NCBI GenBank assembly: GCA_937896505.1
Contig: CALBNP010000104.1
Span: forward strand, 1-64,000
DNA: 64,000 nucleotides
Direction: 5' to 3'
Source: an uncultured Bacteroidales bacterium
GTDB lineage: Bacteria; Bacteroidota; Bacteroidia; Bacteroidales; F082
The notes beneath the pieces are model-generated. The model was not told where the DNA came from. It worked only from the letters and a program-made list of their open reading frames with translations, and did not search any database. This document shows positions 8,353 through 17,188 of this stretch, in pieces. Within the stretch, counting starts at the first letter, position 1. Every line of letters begins with the position of its first letter. A program made the translations under genes and the position numbers.

Positions 8353-11300
8353 TTATAAATTCTTCACAAGCATTACTTTAGCTTCTTCTATGGTCATTTG
8401 GCTACGACGGGCATAATCTTTCAGTTGCTCCTCGTCAATCTTGCCAATGGCAAAGGGTTTGGCATTGCGGAAGATGAGACCACATTCGGCTTCTTCGGGG
8501 ACAATCATGTTGCTCTCCATGAGGCGCATCTCGGTCTTTTCCTCTACGCCAAGCAGCTCAAACACTTGACGTTTCAGGTTATGGTCGGGTGTGGCAGGAT
8601 AGCCAAAGGCGAGGCGAGAGCCTTCATAGTGTTCGATGTCGGAAGTGATGTCCTTTTCGACCCCCCACATGTTTCTGCGCACATAAAGGTGGATGTATTC
8701 TGCGAAGGCTTCGGTGAGTCGGTCGGTGAGGAATTTGGCCATAAATGCCATATAATCATCGTTTTCCGATTTGTAATACTCGAACAAATCCTTTAGTCCG
8801 ATACCCGCTGTCAGAGCGAAGCAGCAGAGATAGTCGTTTTCGGTTGCCACATAGTCGGCTAAGCAGCGATGTGCTACGCCAGCCGTCTGGTTGCGCAACA
8901 TGGGTAAGGTGTGTTCGTTTCCGGCCTTGTCGATGAGGCAGATGTCGTCTCCATCGCGATAAGCGTCGAAGATTCCGACAACGGCTTGCAACTTCAGCAA
9001 ATGGTCGGCTTTAATGGTCTGCAACAAGTTTTGTGCATCGTCGTAAAGTCGCTGTGCTTCAGTGCCTTTGATAGGGTCACTTAATATTTCAGGATAATGT
9101 CCAGCCAAGCCCCATTCGTTGAACAGCATCGACCAGTTGATGTATGGTTCGACGCGCGCAATATCGACATCTATAAAGGTTTGCGGTGTCTTGATGCGAG
9201 GTGCCACCACTGAGTTTACATCTGTAAACTGACGGTCGGCACGGGCTTCTTCGAGGCTGATAAGAGGCTGCACTTTGCGGTTTTCGTAGGCTTCGCGTTG
9301 CAGTTGCTGTTCATGTAAGTGCTTGGCTTTAGCGACGATAGCGTTGCGACCCAAGAAATCGTTAAGCAGTTTCGGGTCGGATGAAGCGTTGTCGGCATGG
9401 GCCACGATGCCCGAATAGTGTGGTGCCATCATCACGGCAGTGTGTAGTGCCGATGTGGTGGCTCCGCCAACCAAAATCGGTATGGTAAGTCCTTTGCGTT
9501 CAGCCTCTTGGCACACAACCTTCATCTCTTCCAATGATGGCGTAATCAATCCGCTGAGGCAGATGGCGTCGGCCTTGCGCTCAATGGCGGTCTCGATGAT
9601 GACTTGTGGCTCAACCATCACACCTAAGTCGATGACTTCGTAGCCGTTACATGTCAGGACAACCGAAACGATGTTCTTTCCAATGTCGTGGACGTCGCCT
9701 TTGACGGTGGCCAAGACGATAGTGCCAAGTTTCTGTTGCTCATCGCCAGTGTTCATGAAAGGAGTGAGCACGGCCACGGCCGATTTCATCACGCGAGCGC
9801 TTTTCACCACTTGAGGCAGAAACATCTTGCCTTGACCAAACAGCTGACCGACTTTTTCCATGCCAGGCATCAGCATCGTATCAATAATCTGCAAGGCCGA
9901 AAGTCCTGCATTATGGGCTTCTATGATGTCTGGTTCAATATATTCAGTAACACCATGTTGCATGGCGTAACTTAAACGATTTTCCAAAGTGTCGTTTCGC
10001 CAAGCGTCAACGGAAATGGTGGTCTGGGTTTGGACTGCGTTTTTCAGTTCGGAAGCCAGTTCGATAAGTCGTTCGGTGGCATCTTTGCGACGGCAAAGCA
10101 CCACGTCTTCAACACGTTCCAGAAGGTTTGGTTCAATGTCGCTATAGACTTTCATGCCTTGTGCATTGACGATGGCCATATCCATGCCCGCCTTGATGGC
10201 GTGATAGAGGAAAGCTGAATGCATGGCTTCGCGCACTACATTGTTGCCGCGGAAGGCAAACGAGAGGTTGCTCACGCCGCCCGAGGTCTTGGCAAATGGC
10301 AAGTTAGCCTTAATCCAAGCCACGGCGTCAATGAAGTCTTTGGCATATTTGTCGTGTTCTTCCATGCCCGTTGCAACAGCTAAGATATTGGGATCCATCA
10401 CGATATCCTCAGCAGGGAATCCGGCTTCGGTGAGTAGGGTATAGGCTCTACGGGCAAGGGTGATTTTACGTTCGTAAGTGTCGGCTTGGCCTTTCTCATC
10501 GAAAAGCATAACTACCACAGCAGCACCATATTGGTGAACTTTCATGGCGCGTTGCACAAACACTTCTTCGCCTTCTTTCAATGAAATCGAGTTGACGATG
10601 CACTTGCTTTGGACAAGTTTCAGGCCTGTCTCCAAAGTCTCCCACGACGATGAGTCGAGCATGATAGGTACGCGGATGATTTCAGGGTCGGAGGTCATCA
10701 GCGAAATGAAGCGATGCATGGCTTGTGGTCCATCAATGAGAGCGGCATCCATGCAGACGTCAATCATCTGTGCACCAGCTTCAACCTGTGCGCGAGCCAC
10801 GCTGAGGGCTTCGTCGTAAAGTCCTTCACGAATCAGCTTGGCGAATTTGGCAGAGCCGGCCACATTGGTACGCTCACCTATATTAATAAAATTAAACTCC
10901 GGCTTAATCGTCAAAGGTTCGAGGCCGCTCAGACGAGTCTCGTGTTTCTTTTCGGGTAGTGGGCGAGGGGAGAAGTCCTTCACCACAGCCGCCAGCTTCT
11001 CTATGAAAATTGGAGTGGTTCCGCAGCAACCGCCCACCAAGTTGACCAGCCCGCGTTGCATATATTCCTTTAAATCAGCGGCAAAGAGGTCGGGAGTCTG
11101 GTCGTAGCCACAGCTGATGTTGGGCAGACCGGCATTAGGATAAACACAGATTCGGGTTTCAGCAATATTGGAAAGACGTTCCACAAAAGGCATCAGTTGC
11201 TGGGCGCCAAGACCACAATTCAAGCTGACTGCCAATGGGTTAGCGTGTGCGATGCTCGTATAGAATGCCTCAACCGTCTGTCCGGAAAGCATCCGGCCGC

Positions 11301-11943
11301 TTTGGTCCGACAAAGTGCCTGAAACGATGATGGGCAGACGCATGCCTTTTTTCTTGAACACTTCTTCGGCAGCAAACAAGGCGGCTTTGGCATTGAGTAC
11401 ATCGAAGAAGGTTTCCAGTTGCAAAATGTCAACTCCGCCATCAATAAGTCCTTCAATTTGAGTCGAATAGGCCTCGACAAGTTCGTCAAACGAGATCTCG
11501 CGTTTGCCAGGATCTTCCACGTCAATGGCGATGGATGAGGTCTTTGATGTTGGACCGATACTGCCGCTCACAAAACGAGGCTTGTCAGGTGTCTCATGGG
11601 TGAAACGTTCTGCGACTGAATGTGCCAATTCAGCAGCACCCTTATTTATATCGTAAACATAATCAGACAGTTGATAGTCGGCCAACGAGATGGCGTTGGC
11701 ATTGAAAGTGCAGGTCGTGATGATGTCGGAACCAGCCTTGAGATATTGCTCGTGAATGTTGGCAATCACATCTTTACGGGTCAGCGGCAGCACATCGTTG
11801 CAGCCTTTCAGGTTGATAGGATGGTTCTCGAAATGGCCGTTACGGAAATCGTTTTCTTCGAGATTGAACTTTTGTATCATAGTACCCATGCCGCCGTCAA
11901 GGAGCATAATGCGCTGGGTAAGAATCTGTTCTAATTGAGTCAT
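8353..11943 (-). CDS. metH: cobalamin-dependent methionine synthase MetH
   Basis: Transfers a methyl group from 5-methyltetrahydrofolate to homocysteine through cobalamin. All four modules are present in 1196 residues. The homocysteine domain has zinc-ligand cysteines in NCGLG (about 243) and GGCCGTTP (about 305). The pterin domain begins around FINIGERTNVAGS. The cap and B12 domains carry the cobalt-ligating His in DVHDIGKN (about 750), and the AdoMet-binding reactivation domain is C-terminal. It heads a metH-mnmE-zinc ribbon operon. I saw no cobalamin riboswitch: only about 100 nt separate it from the upstream gene, and that space holds a promoter and a terminator. Confidence 0.97.
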   Translation of the reverse strand: MTQLEQILTQRIMLLDGGMGTMIQKFNLEENDFRNGHFENHPINLKGCNDVLPLTRKDVIANIHEQYLKAGSDIITTCTFNANAISLADYQLSDYVYDINKGAAELAHSVAERFTHETPDKPRFVSGSIGPTSKTSSIAIDVEDPGKREISFDELVEAYSTQIEGLIDGGVDILQLETFFDVLNAKAALFAAEEVFKKKGMRLPIIVSGTLSDQSGRMLSGQTVEAFYTSIAHANPLAVSLNCGLGAQQLMPFVERLSNIAETRICVYPNAGLPNISCGYDQTPDLFAADLKEYMQRGLVNLVGGCCGTTPIFIEKLAAVVKDFSPRPLPEKKHETRLSGLEPLTIKPEFNFINIGERTNVAGSAKFAKLIREGLYDEALSVARAQVEAGAQMIDVCMDAALIDGPQAMHRFISLMTSDPEIIRVPIMLDSSSWETLETGLKLVQSKCIVNSISLKEGEEVFVQRAMKVHQYGAAVVVMLFDEKGQADTYERKITLARRAYTLLTEAGFPAEDIVMDPNILAVATGMEEHDKYAKDFIDAVAWIKANLPFAKTSGGVSNLSFAFRGNNVVREAMHSAFLYHAIKAGMDMAIVNAQGMKVYSDIEPNLLERVEDVVLCRRKDATERLIELASELKNAVQTQTTISVDAWRNDTLENRLSYAMQHGVTEYIEPDIIEAHNAGLSALQIIDTMLMPGMEKVGQLFGQGKMFLPQVVKSARVMKSAVAVLTPFMNTGDEQQKLGTIVLATVKGDVHDIGKNIVSVVLTCNGYEVIDLGVMVEPQVIIETAIERKADAICLSGLITPSLEEMKVVCQEAERKGLTIPILVGGATTSALHTAVMMAPHYSGIVAHADNASSDPKLLNDFLGRNAIVAKAKHLHEQQLQREAYENRKVQPLISLEEARADRQFTDVNSVVAPRIKTPQTFIDVDIARVEPYINWSMLFNEWGLAGHYPEILSDPIKGTEAQRLYDDAQNLLQTIKADHLLKLQAVVGIFDAYRDGDDICLIDKAGNEHTLPMLRNQTAGVAHRCLADYVATENDYLCCFALTAGIGLKDLFEYYKSENDDYMAFMAKFLTDRLTEAFAEYIHLYVRRNMWGVEKDITSDIEHYEGSRLAFGYPATPDHNLKRQVFELLGVEEKTEMRLMESNMIVPEEAECGLIFRNAKPFAIGKIDEEQLKDYARRSQMTIEEAKVMLVKNL

Positions 11944-11967
11944 AATGTGTTAGTTTCAAAGAATTTG

Positions 11968-11975
11968 CAAAGGTA
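11968..11975 (-). promoter_or_regulatory. -7 element for metH
   Basis: Read on the minus strand this is TACCTTTG, matching TAnnTTTG, ending 24 bp upstream of the metH start. The implied leader is about 20 nt, too short for a riboswitch. Confidence 0.6.
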
Positions 11976-11981
11976 CGGATT

Positions 11982-12024
11982 TTTCCGTAAAAAACAAACG
12001 AGAGACCGAAACCAGTCTCTCGTT
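11982..12024 (-). terminator. intrinsic terminator of the DUF3127 gene
   Basis: A perfect 10-bp stem (11997-12006 with 12015-12024) and an 8-nt loop. On the minus strand it is followed by a T-rich run, as in a Rho-independent terminator, just downstream of the DUF3127 stop. Confidence 0.75.
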
Positions 12025-12046
12025 GTATGTGCAATTTAACATAATG

Positions 12047-12445
12047 TCAGAATGGCAAATCATCCACGCTGCCTTGGTCCGCAGGTGGGAAATAATCCTG
12101 AGCTGGGGCGGCTGCAGGTGCAGCAGGTGGAGTTTGATGCATCTGTTGTGGTGCGGGTGCAGCTGCAGGAGCCGTTGCGCCAACTGGGTCGAAACGCCAT
12201 ACACGCACGTCGGTGTACCACTTGCCATTGAATTCGCGTGACGAGATTTCAATCTGTGCCTTGATGGTTTGTCCAGGTGCAAAATGCTGGATTTCCTCAA
12301 TTTGGTTCGTCCAGCAAATCAAGCACACAGTGCGTGGATATTGTTCTTCGGTTTCGATGATGAGTTCTTGCTTGCGCCAAGGTCCGCGGGCGCTTTGTCC
12401 TTCGGTCAGAGTTCCAAGTCTGACAACTTTTCCAACGATTTCCAT
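12047..12445 (-). CDS. DUF3127 OB-fold protein with SSB-like acidic tail
   Basis: A 132-residue protein: an OB-fold-like N-terminal domain (about 1-88, MEIVGKVVRLGTLTEGQSA...) then a low-complexity Ala/Pro/Gln linker and the acidic tip DDLPF. The layout copies single-stranded DNA-binding protein, whose C-terminal acidic tip recruits partner proteins. The N-terminal domain matches the Bacteroidetes DUF3127 family as I know it rather than canonical Ssb. Single-stranded nucleic acid binding is therefore inferred. It is monocistronic, with its own promoter and terminator. Confidence 0.75.
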   Translation of the reverse strand: MEIVGKVVRLGTLTEGQSARGPWRKQELIIETEEQYPRTVCLICWTNQIEEIQHFAPGQTIKAQIEISSREFNGKWYTDVRVWRFDPVGATAPAAAPAPQQMHQTPPAAPAAAPAQDYFPPADQGSVDDLPF

Positions 12446-12537
12446 AATAGGTGGGTTTATTATTTATATTTAATTACTTAATTTTCAATATTATGTTCTG
12501 CCTTGTAGAACAAAATTCTCCTACGATTTCGTTTGCG

Positions 12538-12545
12538 CAAAAATA
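12538..12545 (-). promoter_or_regulatory. -7 element for the DUF3127 gene
   Basis: TATTTTTG on the minus strand, about 93 bp upstream of the start; the intervening leader shows no structure I recognise. Confidence 0.5.
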
Positions 12546-12710
12546 AAACAATTTTCTAATTTCAAGCGAAAAATACTGCAATTTTGCCTTGATTATTTTT
12601 TACCTCTATTCTAATATAATTCATATTATGTTAAATAGAAAATTCTAATAGTGCCCTATCGCATGTTTTTTCATTGTTTTAGTGTTTTGGAACAGTGTTT
12701 GCAAATTTCC

Positions 12711-12718
12711 TATTTTTG
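12711..12718 (+). promoter_or_regulatory. -7 element for the NamZ-like gene
   Basis: TATTTTTG, 17 bp upstream of the ATG at 12736. It lies inside the longer open frame that begins at 12682, which argues for the downstream start. Confidence 0.6.
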
Positions 12719-12735
12719 CAGACAAATTTGATACA

Positions 12736-13908
12736 ATGAAGAAATTATCACTCCTTATTTTATTGGTCCTCCTTTCATGGATTCCTACAAATGCCCAAGT
12801 CGCATTCATTCCAAAATCTGAATATGTTTCGGCTGCGCAACAAATGAACGATTATCTGCCGCTTTTAACCGCAAAACATGTTGGTGTTGTCGCAAACCAG
12901 ACAAGTATCATCGGTTCGACGCATCTTGTTGATTCACTGGTTTCTCGTGGAATCAACATCGTGAAAATTTACACGCCCGAGCATGGTTTCCGTGGCGCTG
13001 CCGATGCCGGTGCCAAAGTCAATAGCGGCAAAGACGAAAAGACTGGCATCTCCATTGTTTCGCTTTATGGCAAAACCAAGAAGCCTACGCCCGAAATGCT
13101 TCAAGGAATCGATGTCATGTTGTTTGATTTGCAAGATGTTGGCGTGCGTTTTTACACCTATATCTCCACTTTGACCTACGTCATGGAAGCTTGTGCCGAA
13201 AACAATATTCCCGTCATCGTTCTTGACCGACCCAATCCGAATGGATTCTATATTGATGGCCCTGTGTTAAAGTCTGAAAATCAATCGTTTGTTGGCATTC
13301 ACCAAGTGCCGGTCGTTTATGGAATGACCATCGGCGAATATGGCAAGATGGTGAATGGTGAAGGCTGGCTGAAAAACGGTGTGCGTTGTGAATTGACGGT
13401 GATACCTATTAATAATTACAACCGCAACGCTATCTATGAATTGCCTGTGAAACCTTCTCCAAACTTGCCAAATTGGGAAGCCGTCTATCTCTACCCTACC
13501 TTGTGTTTCTTTGAAGGCAGCATCGTCAGTGTGGGCCGTGGCACCGACACTCCTTTCCAGATTTTCGGTCACCCGAATATGCGTGGCGAATACAGTTTCA
13601 CGCCTCAAAGCAAGTCGGGCGCTTCGAAACCTCTGCTCGAAGGACAGCGTTGCCGCGGCGAGAACCTCGTCGATTATGCTCATGGCTATGCCTACAATGA
13701 AAACCAACTGCAATTAGATTGGATCATCAATGCATACAACCAATTATGCGATAAGGAATTCTTTACCAATTACTTCCGTTTGCTCTCAGGCGACAAACAA
13801 ATGCAAAGAGACATCGAAAACGGACTTTCGGCGGACGAAATCCGTGCTAGTTGGAAGAATGGAATTGACAATTTCAAGAAAATCAGAAGCAAATACCTTA
13901 TTTATTAA
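12736..13908 (+). CDS. namZ: exo-beta-N-acetylmuramidase NamZ-like protein (DUF1343), secreted
   Basis: A 390-residue protein of the DUF1343 family, whose characterised member NamZ releases terminal N-acetylmuramic acid from peptidoglycan fragments. The start at 12736 is chosen because it begins a clear signal peptide (MKKLSLLILLVLL...NAQ) and sits just after the promoter. Conserved family stretches include HVGVVANQTS, YTPEHGFRGAADAGA, MLFDLQDVGVRFYTY and VLDRPNPNG. It likely acts in the periplasm in muropeptide recycling or scavenging. Its stop codon overlaps the stop of the convergent symporter. Confidence 0.88.
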   Translation: MKKLSLLILLVLLSWIPTNAQVAFIPKSEYVSAAQQMNDYLPLLTAKHVGVVANQTSIIGSTHLVDSLVSRGINIVKIYTPEHGFRGAADAGAKVNSGKDEKTGISIVSLYGKTKKPTPEMLQGIDVMLFDLQDVGVRFYTYISTLTYVMEACAENNIPVIVLDRPNPNGFYIDGPVLKSENQSFVGIHQVPVVYGMTIGEYGKMVNGEGWLKNGVRCELTVIPINNYNRNAIYELPVKPSPNLPNWEAVYLYPTLCFFEGSIVSVGRGTDTPFQIFGHPNMRGEYSFTPQSKSGASKPLLEGQRCRGENLVDYAHGYAYNENQLQLDWIINAYNQLCDKEFFTNYFRLLSGDKQMQRDIENGLSADEIRASWKNGIDNFKKIRSKYLIY

Positions 13909-15086
13909 GCTATTTCCTTTTTCTTTTTTCTGTCGTTTATTGCATTCACAATCAAGGCAATGGCACCATCGCCCGTTACGTTGCATGCTGTACCGAAGCT
14001 ATCCATGGCAATGTAGATTGCGATAATCATGCCCAGCATGTCTTGCGTGAAGCCCAACATCGAACTTAGTACGCCCAATGCCGCCATAATTGCCCCTCCT
14101 GGAACGCCAGGTGCTGCAACCATCACCACACCCAACATAAAGATAAAACCTGCGTAAGTGCCAAAACTTGGGGTCATTCCATTCATCAGGAGTATCGCAT
14201 ACGAACAGGCCACAATCTTTAAGATGCTGCCTGCCAGATGAATAGTGGCGCATAACGGAACCGTAAAACCGGCAATGTCAGGATTGACGTCGTTTTTCTT
14301 GGTTTGTGCCAAAGTCACCGGAATGGTAGCTGCCGACGATTGTGTCCCCAAAGCCGTCACATAGGCTGGCATCATGTTGAGGAGACAACGGATGGGATTC
14401 TTTTTTGCAATAGCGCCCGCCACACAAAACTGGAAGAGCAGCAGAACGACCGTCATGACGAAGATGATCACGATGACTTTGAGGAAAACGCCGAGAATGA
14501 AACCGATTTCGCTTTCCACGCATATCTTCATGAAAATGCCAAAGATATAAATCGGAAACAGCGGAATCACAGCCTTGGCAATCAGCATGTTTACCAAATC
14601 ACGAAATTCAAAAAGGACGTTTTTAAAGGTCTCTCCTTTCACTGCTGCAAGACCTAATCCCAACACAAAAGCCAAAATCAAGGCCGTAACAACTTCCATC
14701 AATGGTGGCATCTCGATAGTGAAATAAGGCTCAACGGCAGTCTTCGTCATGGCGCTCATGTCGCCTACCGAACCGGGCTGTATGAACTTCGGGAACAAGG
14801 CGCTGCTGACCGAATAGGAGAAAAATCCCGAAATCAGTGTAGAGCCGTAAGCCAAAGCTACGGTAATCCACAGCAGTCGACCTGCATCTTTGCCTAATTC
14901 GGCGATGCCTGGTGCTACCAAGCCAATGATGATGAGCGGGATGATGAAACCGAGAAAATTCCCGAAGATACCATTGAAAGTGACAAATATCCGAATAAGC
15001 CACAAAGGGAAAAAGAACGAACAGGCAATGCCAAGGATGATGGCGATGATGACTTTGGGCAGCAACCCTATCTTTTTGATTTTCAT
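13905..15086 (-). CDS. dicarboxylate/amino acid:cation symporter (DAACS family)
   Basis: A 393-residue inner-membrane transporter with about eight hydrophobic segments. The re-entrant-loop motifs of the DAACS/glutamate transporter fold are visible: GTQSSAATIPVTL (the serine-rich HP1 loop) and SFGTACNVTGDGAIA near the C terminus. Family members move glutamate, aspartate, serine or C4-dicarboxylates with Na+ or H+. I cannot choose the substrate, since the usual NMDGT-type motif is replaced by a less typical sequence. No sign of damage is seen. Confidence 0.88.
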   Translation of the reverse strand: MKIKKIGLLPKVIIAIILGIACSFFFPLWLIRIFVTFNGIFGNFLGFIIPLIIIGLVAPGIAELGKDAGRLLWITVALAYGSTLISGFFSYSVSSALFPKFIQPGSVGDMSAMTKTAVEPYFTIEMPPLMEVVTALILAFVLGLGLAAVKGETFKNVLFEFRDLVNMLIAKAVIPLFPIYIFGIFMKICVESEIGFILGVFLKVIVIIFVMTVVLLLFQFCVAGAIAKKNPIRCLLNMMPAYVTALGTQSSAATIPVTLAQTKKNDVNPDIAGFTVPLCATIHLAGSILKIVACSYAILLMNGMTPSFGTYAGFIFMLGVVMVAAPGVPGGAIMAALGVLSSMLGFTQDMLGMIIAIYIAMDSFGTACNVTGDGAIALIVNAINDRKKKKEIA

Positions 15087-15096
15087 GTGGAATGGA

Positions 15097-15133
15097 GAAA
15101 AAACATGCCGTCACTACTTAAAGCGACGGCATG
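15097..15133 (-). terminator. intrinsic terminator after the aminotransferase gene
   Basis: CATGCCGTC (15104-15112) pairs with GACGGCATG (15125-15133) around a 12-nt loop. On the minus strand a run of six T follows. Confidence 0.8.
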
Positions 15134-15152
15134 TCGGTTATGGGTTTATGAT

Positions 15153-16352
15153 TTAGAAAGCAACTCTGCCAGGATAGACCTTCAAGGCTTCTTCGAGGCA
15201 TTTCACTGCGGCTTTCAGGTCAGCGACCTTCAGGCAATAGCTGATACGGACTTCGTTCTTGCCTTCGCCTTCAACTGAATAGAAACCAGTGGCAGGAGCG
15301 AGCATGACGGTTTCGCCATTATAGTTGAATTCTTCAAGCAACCACTTGCAGAAATCGTCGGAGTTGGCGATTGGGAGACGAGCAACTGCATAGAAAGCGC
15401 CCTTTGGCGTTGGGCAGAAGCAGCCAGGAATGGCATTGACGCCTTCAACGACGCAATTGCGGCGAGCCAGATATTCAGCCTTTACGGCAGCGAAATATTC
15501 GTCAGGCGTATCGACGGCAGCCTCGGTGAACACTTGGCTGAAAGCCGATGGGCATAGACGAGCCTGGGCAAACTTCATGGCAGACTTGATAACTTCCTTG
15601 TTTCTCGTGACAAACATACCCAAACGGGCACCGCAAGCGCTATAACGCTTTGAAACAGAGTCGAACATGATGACGTTGTCGTCGATGCCTAAGTTCAGGC
15701 ATGGGAACACGCTCTCGCCATCGTAGGCAAATTCACGATACACCTCATCTGCAAACAGGAACAGGTTATGCTTCTTGACGAGTTCGGCCAACTGGTGCAG
15801 TTCCTTTTCGGTGTAGATGCCGCCTGTAGGATTGTTAGGGTTGCAAATCATGATGGCCTTGGTCTTGTCAGTGATGACCTTCTCGAATTCCTCGATGGAA
15901 GGAAGTGCAAAACCATTGTCGATGTATGACATGATAGGCTTTACCACTACGCCCGATTCAACGGCGAAGCCATTGTAATTGGCATAAAATGGCTGAGGGA
16001 TAATGACCTCGTCGCCAGCATCCAAGCAAACGTTGAAAGCAAACTGGATGGCTTCCGAACCGCCATTGGTGAGGATGATTTCATCTTCGGTGAGGTTGAT
16101 ACCCCATTTCTTATAGTATTCTGTGATTTTTCTGCGGGTTGAGGCATCACCGGCTGAATGTGTGTAAGCCAACACTTTCCAGTCGTGTTTGCTCATTGCA
16201 TCGAGAGCGAATTTCGGGGTCTCAATATCAGGTTGGCCGATATTAAGGTGATAGACTTTGGTACCTCTTGCCTTGGCAGCGTCGGAATATGGAACCAGAC
16301 GGCGGATAGGCGATGCAGGCATAACCTGAGCTTTCTTTGAAATCTGTGGCAT
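15153..16352 (-). CDS. PLP-dependent aminotransferase class I/II (aspartate aminotransferase-like)
   Basis: A 399-residue fold-type I PLP enzyme. The substrate/cofactor motif NPNNPTGG and the Schiff-base lysine in DSVSKRYSACGARLG are present, with a C-terminal arginine-containing segment (NEVRISYCL) that binds the substrate carboxylate. The sequence resembles the Bacteroidetes enzymes annotated as aspartate aminotransferase; broader specificity is possible. It lies 86 bp downstream of the DUF1573 gene on the same strand and may share its promoter. Confidence 0.9.
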   Translation of the reverse strand: MPQISKKAQVMPASPIRRLVPYSDAAKARGTKVYHLNIGQPDIETPKFALDAMSKHDWKVLAYTHSAGDASTRRKITEYYKKWGINLTEDEIILTNGGSEAIQFAFNVCLDAGDEVIIPQPFYANYNGFAVESGVVVKPIMSYIDNGFALPSIEEFEKVITDKTKAIMICNPNNPTGGIYTEKELHQLAELVKKHNLFLFADEVYREFAYDGESVFPCLNLGIDDNVIMFDSVSKRYSACGARLGMFVTRNKEVIKSAMKFAQARLCPSAFSQVFTEAAVDTPDEYFAAVKAEYLARRNCVVEGVNAIPGCFCPTPKGAFYAVARLPIANSDDFCKWLLEEFNYNGETVMLAPATGFYSVEGEGKNEVRISYCLKVADLKAAVKCLEEALKVYPGRVAF

Positions 16353-16438
16353 AAGTAAGTTGTTTTAATGAAAAAAGCCATCCAATTGAATATCAGACAG
16401 CTTTCTCTTGTTATTGATTAAATTGTTTGTGCTCTAAA

Positions 16439-16897
16439 TTAGTTGTTGTTGACGGGTGATCCAGCGCCGAAGGCGTTCTGCTTCTCAGGCATAGTCTCAG
16501 TGGGTTGATCCATCACAGTACCCTTGATGCGAAGCACTACGGTGCTGTTCTTGGTGGCGTTGCTGGTCACGGTCACGGTTTTGTTGATGATTCCCGGACG
16601 GTTGGTCTTGTAGGTCACCTTAATGACTTCCGATTCGCCAGGAAGGATAGGCTCCTTTGGCCACGAAGGGATGGTGCATCCGCAGCTCGACTTTGGCTTT
16701 TGGACCAAGAGAGGCTCGTTGCCGGTGTTGGTGAAACGGAATTCGCATTCGCCATTGCCATTGTAAGGCACATTGCCATAATCGTGTACGGTCTTCTCAA
16801 ACGAGATTTCTGGACCATTCTGAACTTCAAATGTTTGCGCTTTGGCAACGCCTGCCATGAGGAGGACAATGCCTAACAAAAAAACTACTTTCTTCAT
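16439..16897 (-). CDS. DUF1573 secreted protein
   Basis: A 152-residue secreted protein with a signal peptide (MKKVVFLLGIVLLMAGVAKAQ) and one DUF1573 domain, an immunoglobulin-like beta-sandwich common in Bacteroidetes. Conserved features are FEKTVHDYGNV, the F-x-F-x-N-T-G-N-EPL strand and the SSCGCTIPSWPKEPI cysteine motif. The start at 16897 is preferred over an upstream GTG at 16921 because the promoter lies there. Its precise function is unknown; a periplasmic binding or structural role is usually supposed. Confidence 0.85.
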   Translation of the reverse strand: MKKVVFLLGIVLLMAGVAKAQTFEVQNGPEISFEKTVHDYGNVPYNGNGECEFRFTNTGNEPLLVQKPKSSCGCTIPSWPKEPILPGESEVIKVTYKTNRPGIINKTVTVTSNATKNSTVVLRIKGTVMDQPTETMPEKQNAFGAGSPVNNN

Positions 16898-16920
16898 TTT
16901 CGTTGATTTTAAAATTGCCA

Positions 16921-16928
16921 CAAAAGTA
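16921..16928 (-). promoter_or_regulatory. -7 element for the DUF1573 gene
   Basis: TACTTTTG on the minus strand, 23 bp upstream of the ATG at 16897. It overlaps the alternative upstream start codon and so rules it out. Confidence 0.6.
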
Positions 16929-17056
16929 TGAATTATTCTTTAATCGTTGTACAAATTTTCATTTTTTTACAACATGGACTTTTGTTTTCAAAAACCGTAC
17001 CAAAACGGCGAAAAACTTTTTTTTCGGAAAAGTGTTGCGTGTATTGAAAAATGTAC

Positions 17057-17064
17057 TACTTTTG
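17057..17064 (+). promoter_or_regulatory. -7 element for the tRNA gene
   Basis: TACTTTTG, ending 13 bp before the tRNA. A TTG at about 17035 sits at a plausible -33 distance. Confidence 0.65.
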
Positions 17065-17077
17065 CACCCCGAAAGAC

Positions 17078-17151
17078 GGCGGGATAGCTCAGTAGGTTAG
17101 AGCGTCGGATTCATAACCCGGAGGTCATGAGTTCAATTCTCATTCCCGCTA
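17078..17151 (+). tRNA. tRNA with CAU anticodon (elongator Met, or Ile2)
   Basis: A 74-nt cloverleaf. The acceptor stem 17078-17084/17144-17150 has a G1-U72 wobble; the D stem is GCTC/GAGC; anticodon CAT is at 17112-17114; the T stem is ATGAG/CTCAT; the discriminator is A. CCA is not encoded. The D arm and the G1-U72 pair exclude the initiator type. The base pair closing the anticodon loop (17109 A, 17117 C) is mismatched. Met versus lysidine-modified Ile2 cannot be decided by eye. Confidence 0.93.
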
Positions 17152-17156
17152 CTTCA

Positions 17157-17185
17157 GAAGCAAGGTCAAAAGCCTTGCTTCTTTC
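17157..17185 (+). terminator. terminator hairpin after the tRNA
   Basis: GAAGCAAGG (17157-17165) pairs perfectly with CCTTGCTTC (17173-17181), followed by a short T run. It lies directly between the tRNA and the convergent truA stop. Confidence 0.7.
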
Positions 17186-17188
17186 GTA

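Noticed and set aside
11944..12046. Cobalamin or SAM riboswitch upstream of metH
   Set aside because: The gap holds a promoter close to the start codon and the terminator of the upstream gene; there is no room for an aptamer.
12682..12735. Upstream start for the NamZ-like gene
   Set aside because: The promoter lies inside this extension and the signal peptide begins at 12736.
17078..17151. Initiator tRNA-fMet
   Set aside because: The D arm is of the elongator type and position 1-72 is a G-U pair rather than the C-A mismatch of initiators.
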